Shown here: positions 51,207-60,588 of the stretch, in pieces | How positions within the stretch are numbered: position 1 is the stretch's first letter | Layout: each line of letters begins with the position of its first letter | Notes under the pieces: model-generated | Seen by the model: only the letters and a program-made list of their open reading frames with translations | What the model was told of the DNA's origin: nothing | The model's database searches: none | Position numbers and translations under genes: made by a program | DNA from: an uncultured Sphingorhabdus sp. | Lineage (GTDB): Bacteria > Pseudomonadota > Alphaproteobacteria > Sphingomonadales > Sphingomonadaceae | Direction of reading: 5' to 3' | Assembly (NCBI GenBank): GCA_947492905.1 | Contig: CANLOL010000002.1 | Span: forward strand, 1-64,000 | Length of the DNA stretch: 64,000 nt

Positions 51207-52220
51207 TCAAATCCATCCCGCCAATTCACGGCGAATAATTTTTTCTAGCATTTCCATGCCAATATCGCTGGTGTTGAGGCATGGGATATAGGCAAATTTT
51301 TCGCCGCCTGCTTCCATGAAAATTTCTTTACCTTCGATACATAATTCTTCGAGTGTTTCAACACAGTCAACGGCAAAGCCCGGAGCAAAAATAGCAATCT
51401 TGCTTTTGCCTTCATGGGCAAGGCGCTCCAAAGTTGTATCGGTTGCGGGTTCCAACCATTTTGCTTTGCCGAAACGCGATTGAAAAGAAATCGTTAATTC
51501 ACGGCCCATAGCTTCCGATAATAAGCGCGCTGTTTTCTGGCAATGGCAATGATAAGGATCGCCTTTGTACAGAGTATTCTCTGGCATCCCATGAAAGCTT
51601 ATCACTATAGCATCAGGATCATAATCTAATTGCGATAACCCAGTTTCAACAGAATGTTTGAGCGCATCTATGTGCAACGGGTCATCATAATAAGGCGGCA
51701 AAGTGCGGACCGCAGGTTGCCAGCGCATATTAGAGAATATTTCATAGGCTTTATCGTGCACGGTCGCTGTCGTAGCACCGCTATATTGCGGATACATAGG
51801 CGCAAAAAATATACGGCTGCATCCAGCTTCCTTTAAGGCTGTGATTTGTTTCTCTATCGATGGATTGCCATAGCGCATGGCATAATCCACCATGACATTA
51901 TCGCCGAAACGATCGTTCAAAATTTTAGCTTGGGCTTTGGTATGAAACGCCAATGGAGAGCCATCTTCGGTCCATACCTTGCTATAGGCTTTTGCCGATT
52001 TTTTGGGCCGCGTGTTGAGGATGATGCCGCGCAAAATGGGTTGCCATAATATTTTGGGTAATTCGACCACGCGCTGATCGGATAAAAATTCTTTCAAATA
52101 GCGTTTAACGGCCTTTGGCGTAGGCGCATCGGGCGTTCCCAAATTGATGAGCAATAAACCAACCTTTGGCGTTTTTACGGGCGGGTGATCGCTGGGTAAA
52201 TGAGACGATATTTGTGACAT
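51207..52220 (-). CDS. hemH: Ferrochelatase
   Basis: HemH inserts Fe(II) into protoporphyrin IX, the last step of haem synthesis, at the inner membrane. The 337-residue protein has GLLLINLGTPDAPTPKAVKRYL, PMYPQYSGATTATVHD, the conserved His in ISFHGMPENTLYKGDPY, SFQSRFGKAKWLEPATDTTLE (in part), and FAPGFAVDCVETLEE. It stands alone; the molybdenum hydroxylase gene lies behind it on the same strand. Confidence 0.96.
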   Translation of the reverse strand: MSQISSHLPSDHPPVKTPKVGLLLINLGTPDAPTPKAVKRYLKEFLSDQRVVELPKILWQPILRGIILNTRPKKSAKAYSKVWTEDGSPLAFHTKAQAKILNDRFGDNVMVDYAMRYGNPSIEKQITALKEAGCSRIFFAPMYPQYSGATTATVHDKAYEIFSNMRWQPAVRTLPPYYDDPLHIDALKHSVETGLSQLDYDPDAIVISFHGMPENTLYKGDPYHCHCQKTARLLSEAMGRELTISFQSRFGKAKWLEPATDTTLERLAHEGKSKIAIFAPGFAVDCVETLEELCIEGKEIFMEAGGEKFAYIPCLNTSDIGMEMLEKIIRRELAGWI

Positions 52221-52252
52221 GATTATCCTTTAATTAGCTATCATAGCAAAAT

Positions 52253-54565
52253 TTATAAACCGAGCGACAATAATGGTAATTCACGCAGCCTAACTTTACT
52301 GGCTGAAAATAAAGCATTGCCAATGGCTGGTGCAACGGCAGGAACGCCCAATTCACCAATGCCGCCGCTTTCTTCTTGGCTGCGAATAAATTCTACTTGT
52401 ATCTCTGGAACATCGGCCAGCGTGGGTAAATTAACATCGCGTAGCCTGCGCGCAGTGGGCATGCCGCCGCGAAAGCCAACCGATGAACCAACGGCTTGGG
52501 CAAGACCAAATATGATACCGCCCTCTATTTGTGCGCGGGCAGTGGCTGGGTTTAATATACGTCCGCAATCAACCGCTGCGGATATGCGGCGCACCCTAAT
52601 GCCTTGTTCGCCGCTTTGTGCTTCGACGATAATTGCAATATGGCTGCCGCGCATGCTGTGACAGGCTATGCCTTTTCCGCTTCCCTCTGCTCCGCCGTCC
52701 CAGCTCGCTATTTTGGCGACATTGGTTAAACAGCGCGCAAGGCGCGTTTGATTGACGAGCATTTGCATGCGATAGGATAGCGGCTCAATGCTAGCCGCAT
52801 GCGCCAATTCATCGACAAAGGATTCGATGCAAAAACAAGAAAAAATATGACCATTACCGCGCCATCTGCCCGTTGGAATATCAATCTTAGCAGGATGTTG
52901 ATTGATGCTGATGTTCGGAATAGTATAAGGCGGTTTGAACCCTTCTATAGCCAGCGGATCATATATTTCCGCGCTATCTTTGATGGCCGTTAAAGGATCA
53001 TAGCCGCGCAGCCTTAGCATTTGTTCGCGCATGGTAGGCGCTATCGCAATTGAAGCTTTTAATCCTCTAAATCGTCCAGCAATATCTATAGACCCGCTTA
53101 ATAAAGCCTTGGCAGGAGTGCGCACAGTATCGCGCATAAAATCCTCGGCACGTGACCATATAAGCTGCACTGGTTTTTCAATATGTTTGGCCAATATAGC
53201 GGCTTGCGCAGCAATTTGATTGTCCATATTGCGGCCAAAGCTGCCGCCTCCAAACATGGAATGCAAAATCACATCATTGATAGAAATCCCAATCGCATTT
53301 GCCGCAAGCTCGCGCGCATTCTCTGGGCTTTGGCTATTCATCCAAAGCTGTAATCTGCCATCACGAAAAAAGGCTGTCGCGGTTCGTGTTTCTATGGGCG
53401 CATGGACGGCGGGGCTAGCGCGATATTCACCTTTTAATATGCGCGTGTTAGAGGATTTTTTGAAGCTTTCAGTGACAGACCCTTGCGCATGATATTTCCA
53501 ACCGACGCCATCTAATGCACTGTTAAAGGCATCATCAATGGTTTCACTGTCGGGCAAGATTCCTCTCGTTGCATAAGTAGGTGCTAATTTATCAAGCGCA
53601 TTATTGGCCGCCCACCAATTGCTGGCAATGGCCGCAACCCAATGATCTTGGGTGACGACATCTATTAAGTCGCGCACCCGCGATGCGCCTTCTCTATTAA
53701 TGGATTTTAATCTGGTATTGCCATGCGGTCCTGCCCGAACCGATGCATATACCATATCTGGCAATCTAATATCGCCAGCAAAATTGGCGCTGCCATCGAC
53801 TTTGGCGGGTAGATCTAGTCGCGATAATTCTTTGCCGTAGAGCAAATCATTTTCGATAGGGCGCGGTGTTATGGGTGCATCAATTTGATTTTTACTGGCC
53901 TCTGCTGCGAGTTCAGAAAAAGCAATCTTCTTGCTTTCATAACGGACAAAACCAGAGAGCGCCTCGCAATCTTCCCATGCGACATCCCAGCGTTTAGCAG
54001 CTTCTTGACAGAGCAGCATGCGCGCCGCCGCAGCAGCCTCACGGGCTATGGGTTCAAATTGCCTTTGAGTTGATGACCCCGCAGTAACCATGAAGGTTGA
54101 TCGATCGGCAACCTCTGTGATGGACCAATCCCCCCATGTGCCAAATTGATCCAAATCCCAACCATCAGGAATTATGGCGGGCGTCCATTCTTTGGCCAAA
54201 AGATGATTGGCAAATAGCGGACTGGTATTTGCAGGCTGTATCGCAATGGTGCGCCAGTCTGCGCCCAATTCACCAGCTATTATTTGCGCTAGAAGGCTAT
54301 AGCTGCCTTGGCCCATTTCGCTCTGAGGGATTGCAACTATGATTTTGCCATCCTCGGCAATTTTTATCCAACTGCTAAAAACATGTTCGCCTTTGGCGGC
54401 TTGCAGATTTACTGCATATTCTCTTGGCCAAAGCGCCCAACCTATTATTAAACCAACGCCGACACCGCCGCCAACTAATAAGGCACGGCGCGAAACTCCT
54501 TTTTTGGGAGCGGCTTGATCCGTATCAGAGGCTTCGGCGTTAATAGGGGTATCACTTTGGTGCAT
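52253..54565 (-). CDS. Molybdopterin-binding large subunit, isoquinoline 1-oxidoreductase/aldehyde oxidase type
   Basis: The 770-residue protein belongs to the xanthine dehydrogenase superfamily, beta (IorB) type. A Tat-like signal with twin arginine SRRALLVGGGVGVGL lies near residue 25, so export to the periplasm is expected. It has PQSEMGQGSYSLLAQIIAGELG, MFGGGSFGRNMDNQIAAQAAILA (in part), PTGRWRGNGHIFSCFCIESFVDEL (in part) and GGIGELGVPAVAPAIGNA with the catalytic Glu. Such enzymes normally need a small 2Fe-2S subunit, usually encoded next door; none is visible on either side here. The substrate is not predictable. Confidence 0.88.
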   Translation of the reverse strand: MHQSDTPINAEASDTDQAAPKKGVSRRALLVGGGVGVGLIIGWALWPREYAVNLQAAKGEHVFSSWIKIAEDGKIIVAIPQSEMGQGSYSLLAQIIAGELGADWRTIAIQPANTSPLFANHLLAKEWTPAIIPDGWDLDQFGTWGDWSITEVADRSTFMVTAGSSTQRQFEPIAREAAAAARMLLCQEAAKRWDVAWEDCEALSGFVRYESKKIAFSELAAEASKNQIDAPITPRPIENDLLYGKELSRLDLPAKVDGSANFAGDIRLPDMVYASVRAGPHGNTRLKSINREGASRVRDLIDVVTQDHWVAAIASNWWAANNALDKLAPTYATRGILPDSETIDDAFNSALDGVGWKYHAQGSVTESFKKSSNTRILKGEYRASPAVHAPIETRTATAFFRDGRLQLWMNSQSPENARELAANAIGISINDVILHSMFGGGSFGRNMDNQIAAQAAILAKHIEKPVQLIWSRAEDFMRDTVRTPAKALLSGSIDIAGRFRGLKASIAIAPTMREQMLRLRGYDPLTAIKDSAEIYDPLAIEGFKPPYTIPNISINQHPAKIDIPTGRWRGNGHIFSCFCIESFVDELAHAASIEPLSYRMQMLVNQTRLARCLTNVAKIASWDGGAEGSGKGIACHSMRGSHIAIIVEAQSGEQGIRVRRISAAVDCGRILNPATARAQIEGGIIFGLAQAVGSSVGFRGGMPTARRLRDVNLPTLADVPEIQVEFIRSQEESGGIGELGVPAVAPAIGNALFSASKVRLRELPLLSLGL

Positions 54566-54574
54566 AGGATGATG

Positions 54575-55537
54575 TTACTGATTATCGACCCAATCGCTAA
54601 TCTTTTTTGCGATTGCTGCAAAATTTTTCGCAACTATATTATCATCGAGTGCAGGGGGATGACCTGCATCGCTCAATTGCCTGATGCTCATATCAAGTGG
54701 GATGCGGCCCAAAAATTCTATATCCAATTGCTTGGCTGCTGCTTCTGCACCGCCGCTTCCGAATGGATTACTGACGTCACCGCAATTTGGACAAATATAT
54801 CCAGACATATTTTCAACCAAGCCGATAATCGGCACTTTGGCCGCATCAAAGAAATTTATCGCACGGGTTGCATCAATGAGCGCTAAATCTTGGGGCGTAG
54901 AAATAATGACAGCACCCATGGGTTTATGTTTTTGTACCATAGACAATTGCACATCGCCTGTCCCCGGAGGTAAATCCAAAATCAGGTCTTTAATATCTTG
55001 CCATTTGCCATCAACCAATTGGGTGAGCGCATTGCCCGCCATTGGCCCACGCCATGCGATTGCTTGACCCGGTTTAACCAATTGCCCCATTGATAAAAAT
55101 GGGATGTCATATTTGCTCATCACAGGAATAAGCTGTTTGGTGACCGATTCAGGTTTTATACCCTCTGCATCGAGCAGCCTTGTTTGCGAAGGCCCGTAGA
55201 TATCGGCATCGACCAATCCTACTTTGCGCCCTGCACGTTGCATCGCAACTGCTAAATTTGTTGATAATGTAGATTTGCCAACTCCGCCTTTGCCGCTTGC
55301 AATGGCAATCAGGTTTTGGCTGACGCGTTCAGAGGTCTGAATGATTCGCACATCATCAACTCCATCAAAAGATCGGCAGAGCGAATCGCAATCTTTTAAC
55401 ATTGCATTGGCAAGGCCAGAGCTGAGTCCGCCAATATCTAAAATAAAGGATATTCTGCTATCTTTCAGCTTTAACCCGCTGTGACGGCCATTTGTGAGGC
55501 CTGTTAACGCCTTTTCTATGTCATTTATTTGATTCAT
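54575..55537 (-). CDS. mrp: Mrp/ApbC Fe-S cluster carrier ATPase
   Basis: This is a P-loop ATPase that carries and delivers iron-sulfur clusters. From ATG 55535-55537 it has 320 residues. The short N-terminal MIP18-like region is followed by the deviant Walker A IASGKGGVGKSTLSTNLA, DADIYGPSQTRLL, DLPPGTGDVQLSM and the cluster-binding ICPNCGD. It is divergent from hflK, sharing a 71-bp gap. Confidence 0.94.
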   Translation of the reverse strand: MNQINDIEKALTGLTNGRHSGLKLKDSRISFILDIGGLSSGLANAMLKDCDSLCRSFDGVDDVRIIQTSERVSQNLIAIASGKGGVGKSTLSTNLAVAMQRAGRKVGLVDADIYGPSQTRLLDAEGIKPESVTKQLIPVMSKYDIPFLSMGQLVKPGQAIAWRGPMAGNALTQLVDGKWQDIKDLILDLPPGTGDVQLSMVQKHKPMGAVIISTPQDLALIDATRAINFFDAAKVPIIGLVENMSGYICPNCGDVSNPFGSGGAEAAAKQLDIEFLGRIPLDMSIRQLSDAGHPPALDDNIVAKNFAAIAKKISDWVDNQ

Positions 55538-55608
55538 TTCGATGAAATAGAGACAGTTTCCGATGATTGACACTGTTTTTCTGCATCACTCATCACTATA
55601 AAGGAATA

Positions 55609-56748
55609 ATGAGCAATAAATTTTTTCAAATCAAAGGCCTTATATCGGCCATGAGTGGTCCTTGGGACAGTGGTAGCGGATCAAATGATGGAGGCTCCAA
55701 TGGGAAGCCCTCCAATCCTTGGAATGCTGATAATGTAGAACCAATTCGTAAAAAGGGTAAGAAACCCTCTTTAGAAGAATTATTCAAAGGCGGCGGCAGT
55801 GGTTTTGGCGGAGGATTGCCAACACGTCCTAATGGCAAACCATTATGGCCCTTGGCGATACTAGCTATAGTCGCCTTATGGATATTTTGGACCAGCATTC
55901 ACCGTCTTGAACCAGCAGAAAGCGGCGTTGTCACAACATTCGGTAGCTATTCGCAAACTATTGGTTCCGGTGTGTCCTTCACTGCGCCTTATCCCATTCA
56001 GAATGTGCAAAAAGTGAATACTAACGAGGTCCGCACGATTACGATTGGAACCTTAAGCTCTGATAATAGTGCAAATAGCGTTGAAGCCAGCAGCAATAGC
56101 AGCAGCAAAGAAAATCTGATTCTGACGCGCGATCAAAATGTTATTAACATGGCGTATAATGTGCGTTGGCAGGTTAGCGATCCCTCGCTCTTTCTCTTTC
56201 AGCTGGAAAACCCAACTTCTTCTGTATCGGAAGTAGCAGAAAGCGCTATGCGCGCCGCCATTGCCAATTTTGATTTAATCCAAGCTATTGGTCCCGGAAG
56301 AGCGGCGATCCAAGCAGATGTTCGCGATCGTATGCAAAAAATATTGGACGAATATAATAGCGGAATTTTTATTCAGAGCATTGATATTCAACAAGCCGCT
56401 GCACCCGCAGAAGTGCGCGAGGCGTTTAACGCGGTGAATGCTGCGAAACAAAATAAAGAAGCCGCTTTGAACGAAGCGCGCAAATATTCGCGCCAAGTTA
56501 CAGAGCGCGCATTGGGTGATACGGCGCAATTTGACCGAATTTATGAACAATATGCGCTTGCTCCGCGGGTTACGCGCCGCCGTCTATATTATGAGACAAT
56601 GGAGAGCATTTTAGCCAGTGTTGATAAAACCATATTAGAAAGCGACAATGTAACGCCATTCTTGCCGCTTCCAGAAATCAAGAGACGCGTTGATAGGGCT
56701 GCGCAACAAAATGCAAAGCCTGCTGAAAATGCAGCGGAGGGGAATTGA
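55609..56748 (+). CDS. hflK: HflK, FtsH protease regulator
   Basis: HflK forms with HflC a large membrane assembly that surrounds and controls FtsH. The protein (379 residues from ATG 55609, AAGGA just ahead) starts with a Gly/Ser/Asn/Pro-rich cytoplasmic stretch with the usual PWDSGSGSNDGG style. One membrane helix follows at about 80-98 (WPLAILAIVALWIFW), then the SPFH/band-7 domain (ESGVVTTFGSYSQTIGSGVSFTAPYP, in part). The stop TGA is directly followed by hflC, with no gap. Confidence 0.92.
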   Translation: MSNKFFQIKGLISAMSGPWDSGSGSNDGGSNGKPSNPWNADNVEPIRKKGKKPSLEELFKGGGSGFGGGLPTRPNGKPLWPLAILAIVALWIFWTSIHRLEPAESGVVTTFGSYSQTIGSGVSFTAPYPIQNVQKVNTNEVRTITIGTLSSDNSANSVEASSNSSSKENLILTRDQNVINMAYNVRWQVSDPSLFLFQLENPTSSVSEVAESAMRAAIANFDLIQAIGPGRAAIQADVRDRMQKILDEYNSGIFIQSIDIQQAAAPAEVREAFNAVNAAKQNKEAALNEARKYSRQVTERALGDTAQFDRIYEQYALAPRVTRRRLYYETMESILASVDKTILESDNVTPFLPLPEIKRRVDRAAQQNAKPAENAAEGN

Positions 56749-56749
56749 T

Positions 56750-57598
56750 ATGAGCATGTTTAAAAACCCTATCGCCATTGGTGCTGTTGCTGTTGGATTA
56801 GCATTATTGGGCAGCATGTCCGCTTATACTATCCCAGAGACCAAGCAAGCCATTGTCACAAGCTATGGTAAGGTGAAATACCCCGTTAATCAGTATCAAA
56901 AAGATAAACCATTTGGTTCAACCAATGCGGGACTTCATTTTAGAATACCATTTATTGACCAAGTGCAATATATTGATAAGCGCGTTCTCAACCTGCAAAT
57001 GGAACCACAAGAAGTTCTCTCAACGGACCAATTGCAGGTACAAGTAGATGCTTTTGCACGCTTTCGTATTATCGATCCTGTCAAAATGTTTAAAACATTG
57101 CGGACAGAAGATTCAGTGATTTTGCGCCTTGGTGAGACATTGGGTTCATCTGTGCGTAACGAACTGGGTAAACGTTCTTTTGCTACTATGTTGAGCGCTG
57201 AGCGCGGTCAGATTATGGCGAATATTCAAAAGCAACTCAATCTCGAAGCGGCTAGATATGGCGCAGAGGTCATTGATGTGCGCATTAAGCGCGCAGATTT
57301 ACCGCAAGGCACACCGCTTGAATCCGCTTATGGTCGGATGCGTTCAGCCAGAGAGCAAGAGCGCGCAACAATCGAGGCAGAAGGCCGTAAAGAAGCACAA
57401 ATTATTCGTGCTGATGCCGAAGCAGAAGCCGCTCGTGTGTACGCAGAGAGCTATGGTAAAGATCCTGAGTTTTATGATTTTTATCGTGCGATGGAATCCT
57501 ATCGGACAACTTTCCGCCAAGGCGAAGGCCAAGGTGAAACTAATTTCGTATTATCACCGAATAGTGATTATCTGCGTAAGTTTCAAAATGCCCAATAA
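56750..57598 (+). CDS. hflC: HflC, FtsH protease regulator
   Basis: This is the partner of HflK, 282 residues. It has an N-terminal membrane helix (AIGAVAVGLALLGSMSAY) and a band-7 domain (IVTSYGKVKYPV, AGLHFRIPFIDQVQYIDKR, VQVDAFARFRIIDP). A charged coiled coil (RSAREQERATIEAEGRKEAQ) leads to the short C-terminal region. ATG 56750 begins 1 nt after the hflK stop, with GAGGGG ahead. degP lies 196 bp downstream. Confidence 0.93.
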   Translation: MSMFKNPIAIGAVAVGLALLGSMSAYTIPETKQAIVTSYGKVKYPVNQYQKDKPFGSTNAGLHFRIPFIDQVQYIDKRVLNLQMEPQEVLSTDQLQVQVDAFARFRIIDPVKMFKTLRTEDSVILRLGETLGSSVRNELGKRSFATMLSAERGQIMANIQKQLNLEAARYGAEVIDVRIKRADLPQGTPLESAYGRMRSAREQERATIEAEGRKEAQIIRADAEAEAARVYAESYGKDPEFYDFYRAMESYRTTFRQGEGQGETNFVLSPNSDYLRKFQNAQ

Positions 57599-57794
57599 AG
57601 TATGAAGAACAAAGGCATGAGGAATTGACGATAGAATATTAGTTAAGTTAACAGATGTTTTAGATGCTATTCAAGCAATATTCAGAATCGAAACATCATT
57701 ATAAAACTTGTAAATTGGACCTCAAATCCACATATATTATCTGTGAAATGATTTGAGTTTTGATGTTGAAATTAATTTGAGAGGAATCAAAATA

Positions 57795-59288
57795 GTGCGT
57801 TACGCTTATAGTTTTACAGCAGCTCTTTTACTAACCGGGAGCGCCTTTGCTCTGGTAAATGGCAATAGTGCTACCGCTCAAGCCGTTAACACGTCCCCTG
57901 TAACCTATTCTGGCAAAGCCCCTGGAGGAGCCCCGGATAGTTTTGCTGATTTGACAGAGGCGTTGCAACCATCAGTGGTGAATATTAAAACCAAAAAAGA
58001 AGTTACCGTAGGCGGCGGTAATTCAATTTTTGGTCGTAGCCCTCCGCAAACGCGCGAACAAGAAAGCGGCGGTTCGGGTTTTGTTATTTCGGCCGATGGC
58101 TTGATCGTTACCAATAACCACGTGATTGTTGGTGGCCGTAACAATGAAGTGGTTGACCAAGTCACCGTTATTTTCGCGGATGGCAAAGAATATCCTGCCG
58201 AGATCGTTGGCCGTGATGAGCAATCTGATCTTGCGCTATTGAAAATTAATGAGACTAATCTGCGTTATGTGGAATTAGAGAGCAAGCCAACCTCACGCGT
58301 GGGCGATTGGGTGATTGCTATCGGTAATCCGCTTGGCCTTGGCAGCACAGTGACGGCTGGTATCGTGTCCGCATTGCAGCGCAATATTGGTGCTGGCGGT
58401 GCATATGATCGCTTCATTCAAACCGATACAGCGATTAACCGTGGTAACAGCGGTGGTCCATTGTTCAACCTAGAAGGCAAAGTGGTCGGCATTAACAACC
58501 GTCTAATTTCGCCCGTAGCTGCGAATATTGGTATTAACTTTGCTATTCCATCGGAAGAAGCTGTACCCGTAATCGAGGCTCTAAAAAGAGGTGAGCGTGT
58601 TGAACGCGGTTACTTGGGCGTTAGTATCAGCCCCGTCGACGAAGCGACTGCGGAAGCCATTGGTTTAGAGCGTAACCGTGGTGAGATTGTCCAGTTGGTT
58701 CGTAAAGGCGATGCTGCTGATAAATCGGGCATCAAGGCTGGCGACATCATTACCAAGATTAATGGTTTGGATGTTAAGCCCGATCAGACATTATCTTTCA
58801 TTGTCGCGAATATTAAACCGGGAACTCAAATTCCTGTTGAATTATTGCGCAAAGGTAGCCCGCAAAAATTAACGGTTACCGTGGGCAAACGTCCGCCAGA
58901 AGATAAATTGGCGCAGGAAGATTTTAATCCTGATGAAGAAAAAGAGTTTGAAGAAAAGCCAGAATCGGACAGCAGCAATGCGCAAACCATTCGCGAGGCT
59001 CTTGGAATTAGAGTGATTCCGTTGACGCCCGATATTGGTCGCGTCATGCGCGTTGATGATGATGTGACAGGTGTGGTTATTGAAATTGCTGGTCGCGGCC
59101 CTGCTGCGCAAGCTGGATTACGCCGCGCTGATATCATTAGCTCGGTTAATTATAAATCTGTAACCAGCGCCGAAGAATTAGCCACGCAAATAAATGAGGT
59201 TAAAAAATTAGGCCGCAAAAATGCATTGCTTGGCGTGCGTCGTCGCGGCGGTGAATTACGTTATATTACGGTGCGCCTCGGCGGCTAA
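57795..59288 (+). CDS. degP: DegP/HtrA family periplasmic serine protease
   Basis: This is a protease-chaperone of periplasmic quality control, 497 residues from GTG 57795 (AGAGGA nine bases ahead). It has a signal peptide, then a trypsin-like domain with the catalytic His in NNHVIVGG, Asp in EQSDLALLKI and Ser in NRGNSGGPLF, followed by two PDZ domains (RGYLGVSISPVDEATA and the C-terminal one ending RRADIISSVNY...RRGGELRYITVRL). The linker between the PDZ domains is highly acidic (EDFNPDEEKEFEEKPESDSS). It follows hflKC, an order common in alphaproteobacteria. Confidence 0.95.
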   Translation: MRYAYSFTAALLLTGSAFALVNGNSATAQAVNTSPVTYSGKAPGGAPDSFADLTEALQPSVVNIKTKKEVTVGGGNSIFGRSPPQTREQESGGSGFVISADGLIVTNNHVIVGGRNNEVVDQVTVIFADGKEYPAEIVGRDEQSDLALLKINETNLRYVELESKPTSRVGDWVIAIGNPLGLGSTVTAGIVSALQRNIGAGGAYDRFIQTDTAINRGNSGGPLFNLEGKVVGINNRLISPVAANIGINFAIPSEEAVPVIEALKRGERVERGYLGVSISPVDEATAEAIGLERNRGEIVQLVRKGDAADKSGIKAGDIITKINGLDVKPDQTLSFIVANIKPGTQIPVELLRKGSPQKLTVTVGKRPPEDKLAQEDFNPDEEKEFEEKPESDSSNAQTIREALGIRVIPLTPDIGRVMRVDDDVTGVVIEIAGRGPAAQAGLRRADIISSVNYKSVTSAEELATQINEVKKLGRKNALLGVRRRGGELRYITVRLGG

Positions 59289-59309
59289 TCCATATAAATA
59301 TAAGATTAG

Positions 59310-59338
59310 AAAAGCCCGGCCATTGCGCTGGGCTTTTT
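59310..59338 (+). terminator. Intrinsic terminator after degP
   Basis: AAAGCCCGGC and GCTGGGCTTT form the stem around CATTGC, followed by more T residues. It lies 22 nt past the degP stop. Confidence 0.88.
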
Positions 59339-59367
59339 TGTATGAGCAATTAAAATAGTTTTTCAAA

Positions 59368-59383
59368 TTTGACATATGTCAAA
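59368..59383. promoter_or_regulatory. FNR/FixK-type box
   Basis: TTTGACATATGTCAAA is a perfect 16-bp palindrome containing TTGAC-N4-GTCAA, close to the TTGAT-N4-ATCAA consensus of FNR/FixK proteins. It is centred about 63 bp before the next ATG. A TATTCA sequence at 59405-59410 would place a class II promoter with the box near -41. An FNR-type protein is encoded 0.5 kb away. Confidence 0.8.
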
Positions 59384-59438
59384 GCATATATTGTTACATA
59401 GGGTTATTCATATCTCCAACAGATAAGGAGTATGAACA

Positions 59439-59861
59439 ATGGCTTTTCAACATGATCATAAGATATTTACGCAAACTTTAAATGCTGAAACTAAAACTAA
59501 GAAACAGACTATTGTCGATCGCAGTTTTGAATTACCCAAAGGTTTATATATCGCAACAGTGGCTATTTATATGGCTTATTTGGTGCTCATGTGGAGCGCT
59601 TTCCAAGCAGGGCATATGGCTGTGATTATGAGTATATGTATCATATCTGTTGGAGCAGGATTTGGCGTTCCAGCATTGTGGGCGTTAATGAAGCCAGATC
59701 ATGATCACAGCAATATGAGTTGGCAGCAATTTGTTCGTAACGGTATCGAAACCCATACGGGTATATTAAAAGCCAAAGACGCCACAATTCAAATGATGAT
59801 ATTACCTGTTCTTATATTAATGTGGGGCGTTGCCGTTGTAATTATTGCTTCTTTTGTATGA
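59439..59861 (+). CDS. Hypothetical membrane protein under an FNR-type box
   Basis: The 140-residue protein begins with a polar 34-residue stretch, then three hydrophobic segments (about 37-55, 60-82 and 118-139). Between the last two lies a His-rich loop (KPDHDHSNMSWQQF). I do not recognise the family. AAGGAG precedes the ATG. The perfect FNR-type palindrome upstream suggests low-oxygen control; the loop histidines could bind metal, but that is speculation. Confidence 0.75.
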   Translation: MAFQHDHKIFTQTLNAETKTKKQTIVDRSFELPKGLYIATVAIYMAYLVLMWSAFQAGHMAVIMSICIISVGAGFGVPALWALMKPDHDHSNMSWQQFVRNGIETHTGILKAKDATIQMMILPVLILMWGVAVVIIASFV

Positions 59862-59884
59862 ATTAGATTAACAAATAGGAGAGA

Positions 59885-59925
59885 TGTGATCAGATAGTTA
59901 AGCCTTCCAAAGCTATCTGATCACA
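59885..59925. terminator. 13-bp perfect inverted repeat at the convergent ends of the membrane protein and fnr
   Basis: TGTGATCAGATAG (59885-59897) and CTATCTGATCACA (59913-59925) pair perfectly around 15 nt. The structure covers the fnr stop codon and its last codons, and on the plus strand AAATTTT follows. It could end transcription from the membrane-protein gene. Confidence 0.6.
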
Positions 59926-60588
59926 AATTTTAACGCCGCGATTTCCTTCTAATTTGATAATTCCATCGCGGTCAAATTTACGGATAATCCGGCTTACAGT
60001 CTCTATTTTCACGCCCAGTAAATTGGCAATGTCTCCTCGGGATAGAGGTAACTCAAAATAATCTGCAATATGACAGGGTGAATGGCTGGCCGCTCTGGCA
60101 AATTCCAATAATAGTCCAGAAATACTTGCGGATGCGCTTTGCCCTATTAATTCAATTAAATTACGGCTTTGATGAAGCTCATCGCTAGTGCGCTGTAATA
60201 ATGCGATTGCCAGAGCAGGAAATCTCTCAATCGCTTCTTCATATCTTTTGCGGTCAAATATACAGAGCTGAGAATCCGTTAAGGCGATAATGTGATGATG
60301 CGCTGAAGGGGCGAATAATTCACCAACAAAACCAGCGGGATGAACCAATGATAATATATGTTCATTTCCATCACTATCAAAGCTAGAAATTTTTAATGCG
60401 CCAGATGTAAGTGTTGCACTTATATCATTATTATCACCAGCGCTAAAAACGGTCTCGCCGCGCTTTACTGTTAAATGATGTCCTATCTTTGAGAGTTGAG
60501 CACGTTCCTCTTGTTTAAGCACTTTACATGCGGCCCTATCTTTTAATGGGCATGTTTCACACGAGAGAGAAGAATTATTTTTCATCAT
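59890..60588 (-). CDS. fnr: FNR-type oxygen-responsive regulator (Crp/Fnr family)
   Basis: The 232-residue protein has the FNR cluster ligands: Cys10, Cys13 and Cys21 at the N-terminus (SCETCPLKDRAAC) and a fourth at Cys109 (DSQLCIF), so it should hold an oxygen-labile 4Fe-4S cluster. The cyclic-nucleotide-like barrel is followed by a helix-turn-helix with the FNR recognition pattern E-x-x-S-R (VKIETVSRI), which reads TTGAT-type sites like the one at 59368. Its ATG overlaps the nadB stop by 4 nt. Naming could also be fixK-like or fnrN. Confidence 0.92.
   Translation of the reverse strand: MMKNNSSLSCETCPLKDRAACKVLKQEERAQLSKIGHHLTVKRGETVFSAGDNNDISATLTSGALKISSFDSDGNEHILSLVHPAGFVGELFAPSAHHHIIALTDSQLCIFDRKRYEEAIERFPALAIALLQRTSDELHQSRNLIELIGQSASASISGLLLEFARAASHSPCHIADYFELPLSRGDIANLLGVKIETVSRIIRKFDRDGIIKLEGNRGVKICDQIALEGLTI

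Noticed and set aside
59885-59925. CRP-type binding site (TGTGA...TCACA)
   Set aside because: The half sites are 31 nt apart rather than 6, and the sequence lies at the end of two convergent genes; a hairpin terminator is likelier.
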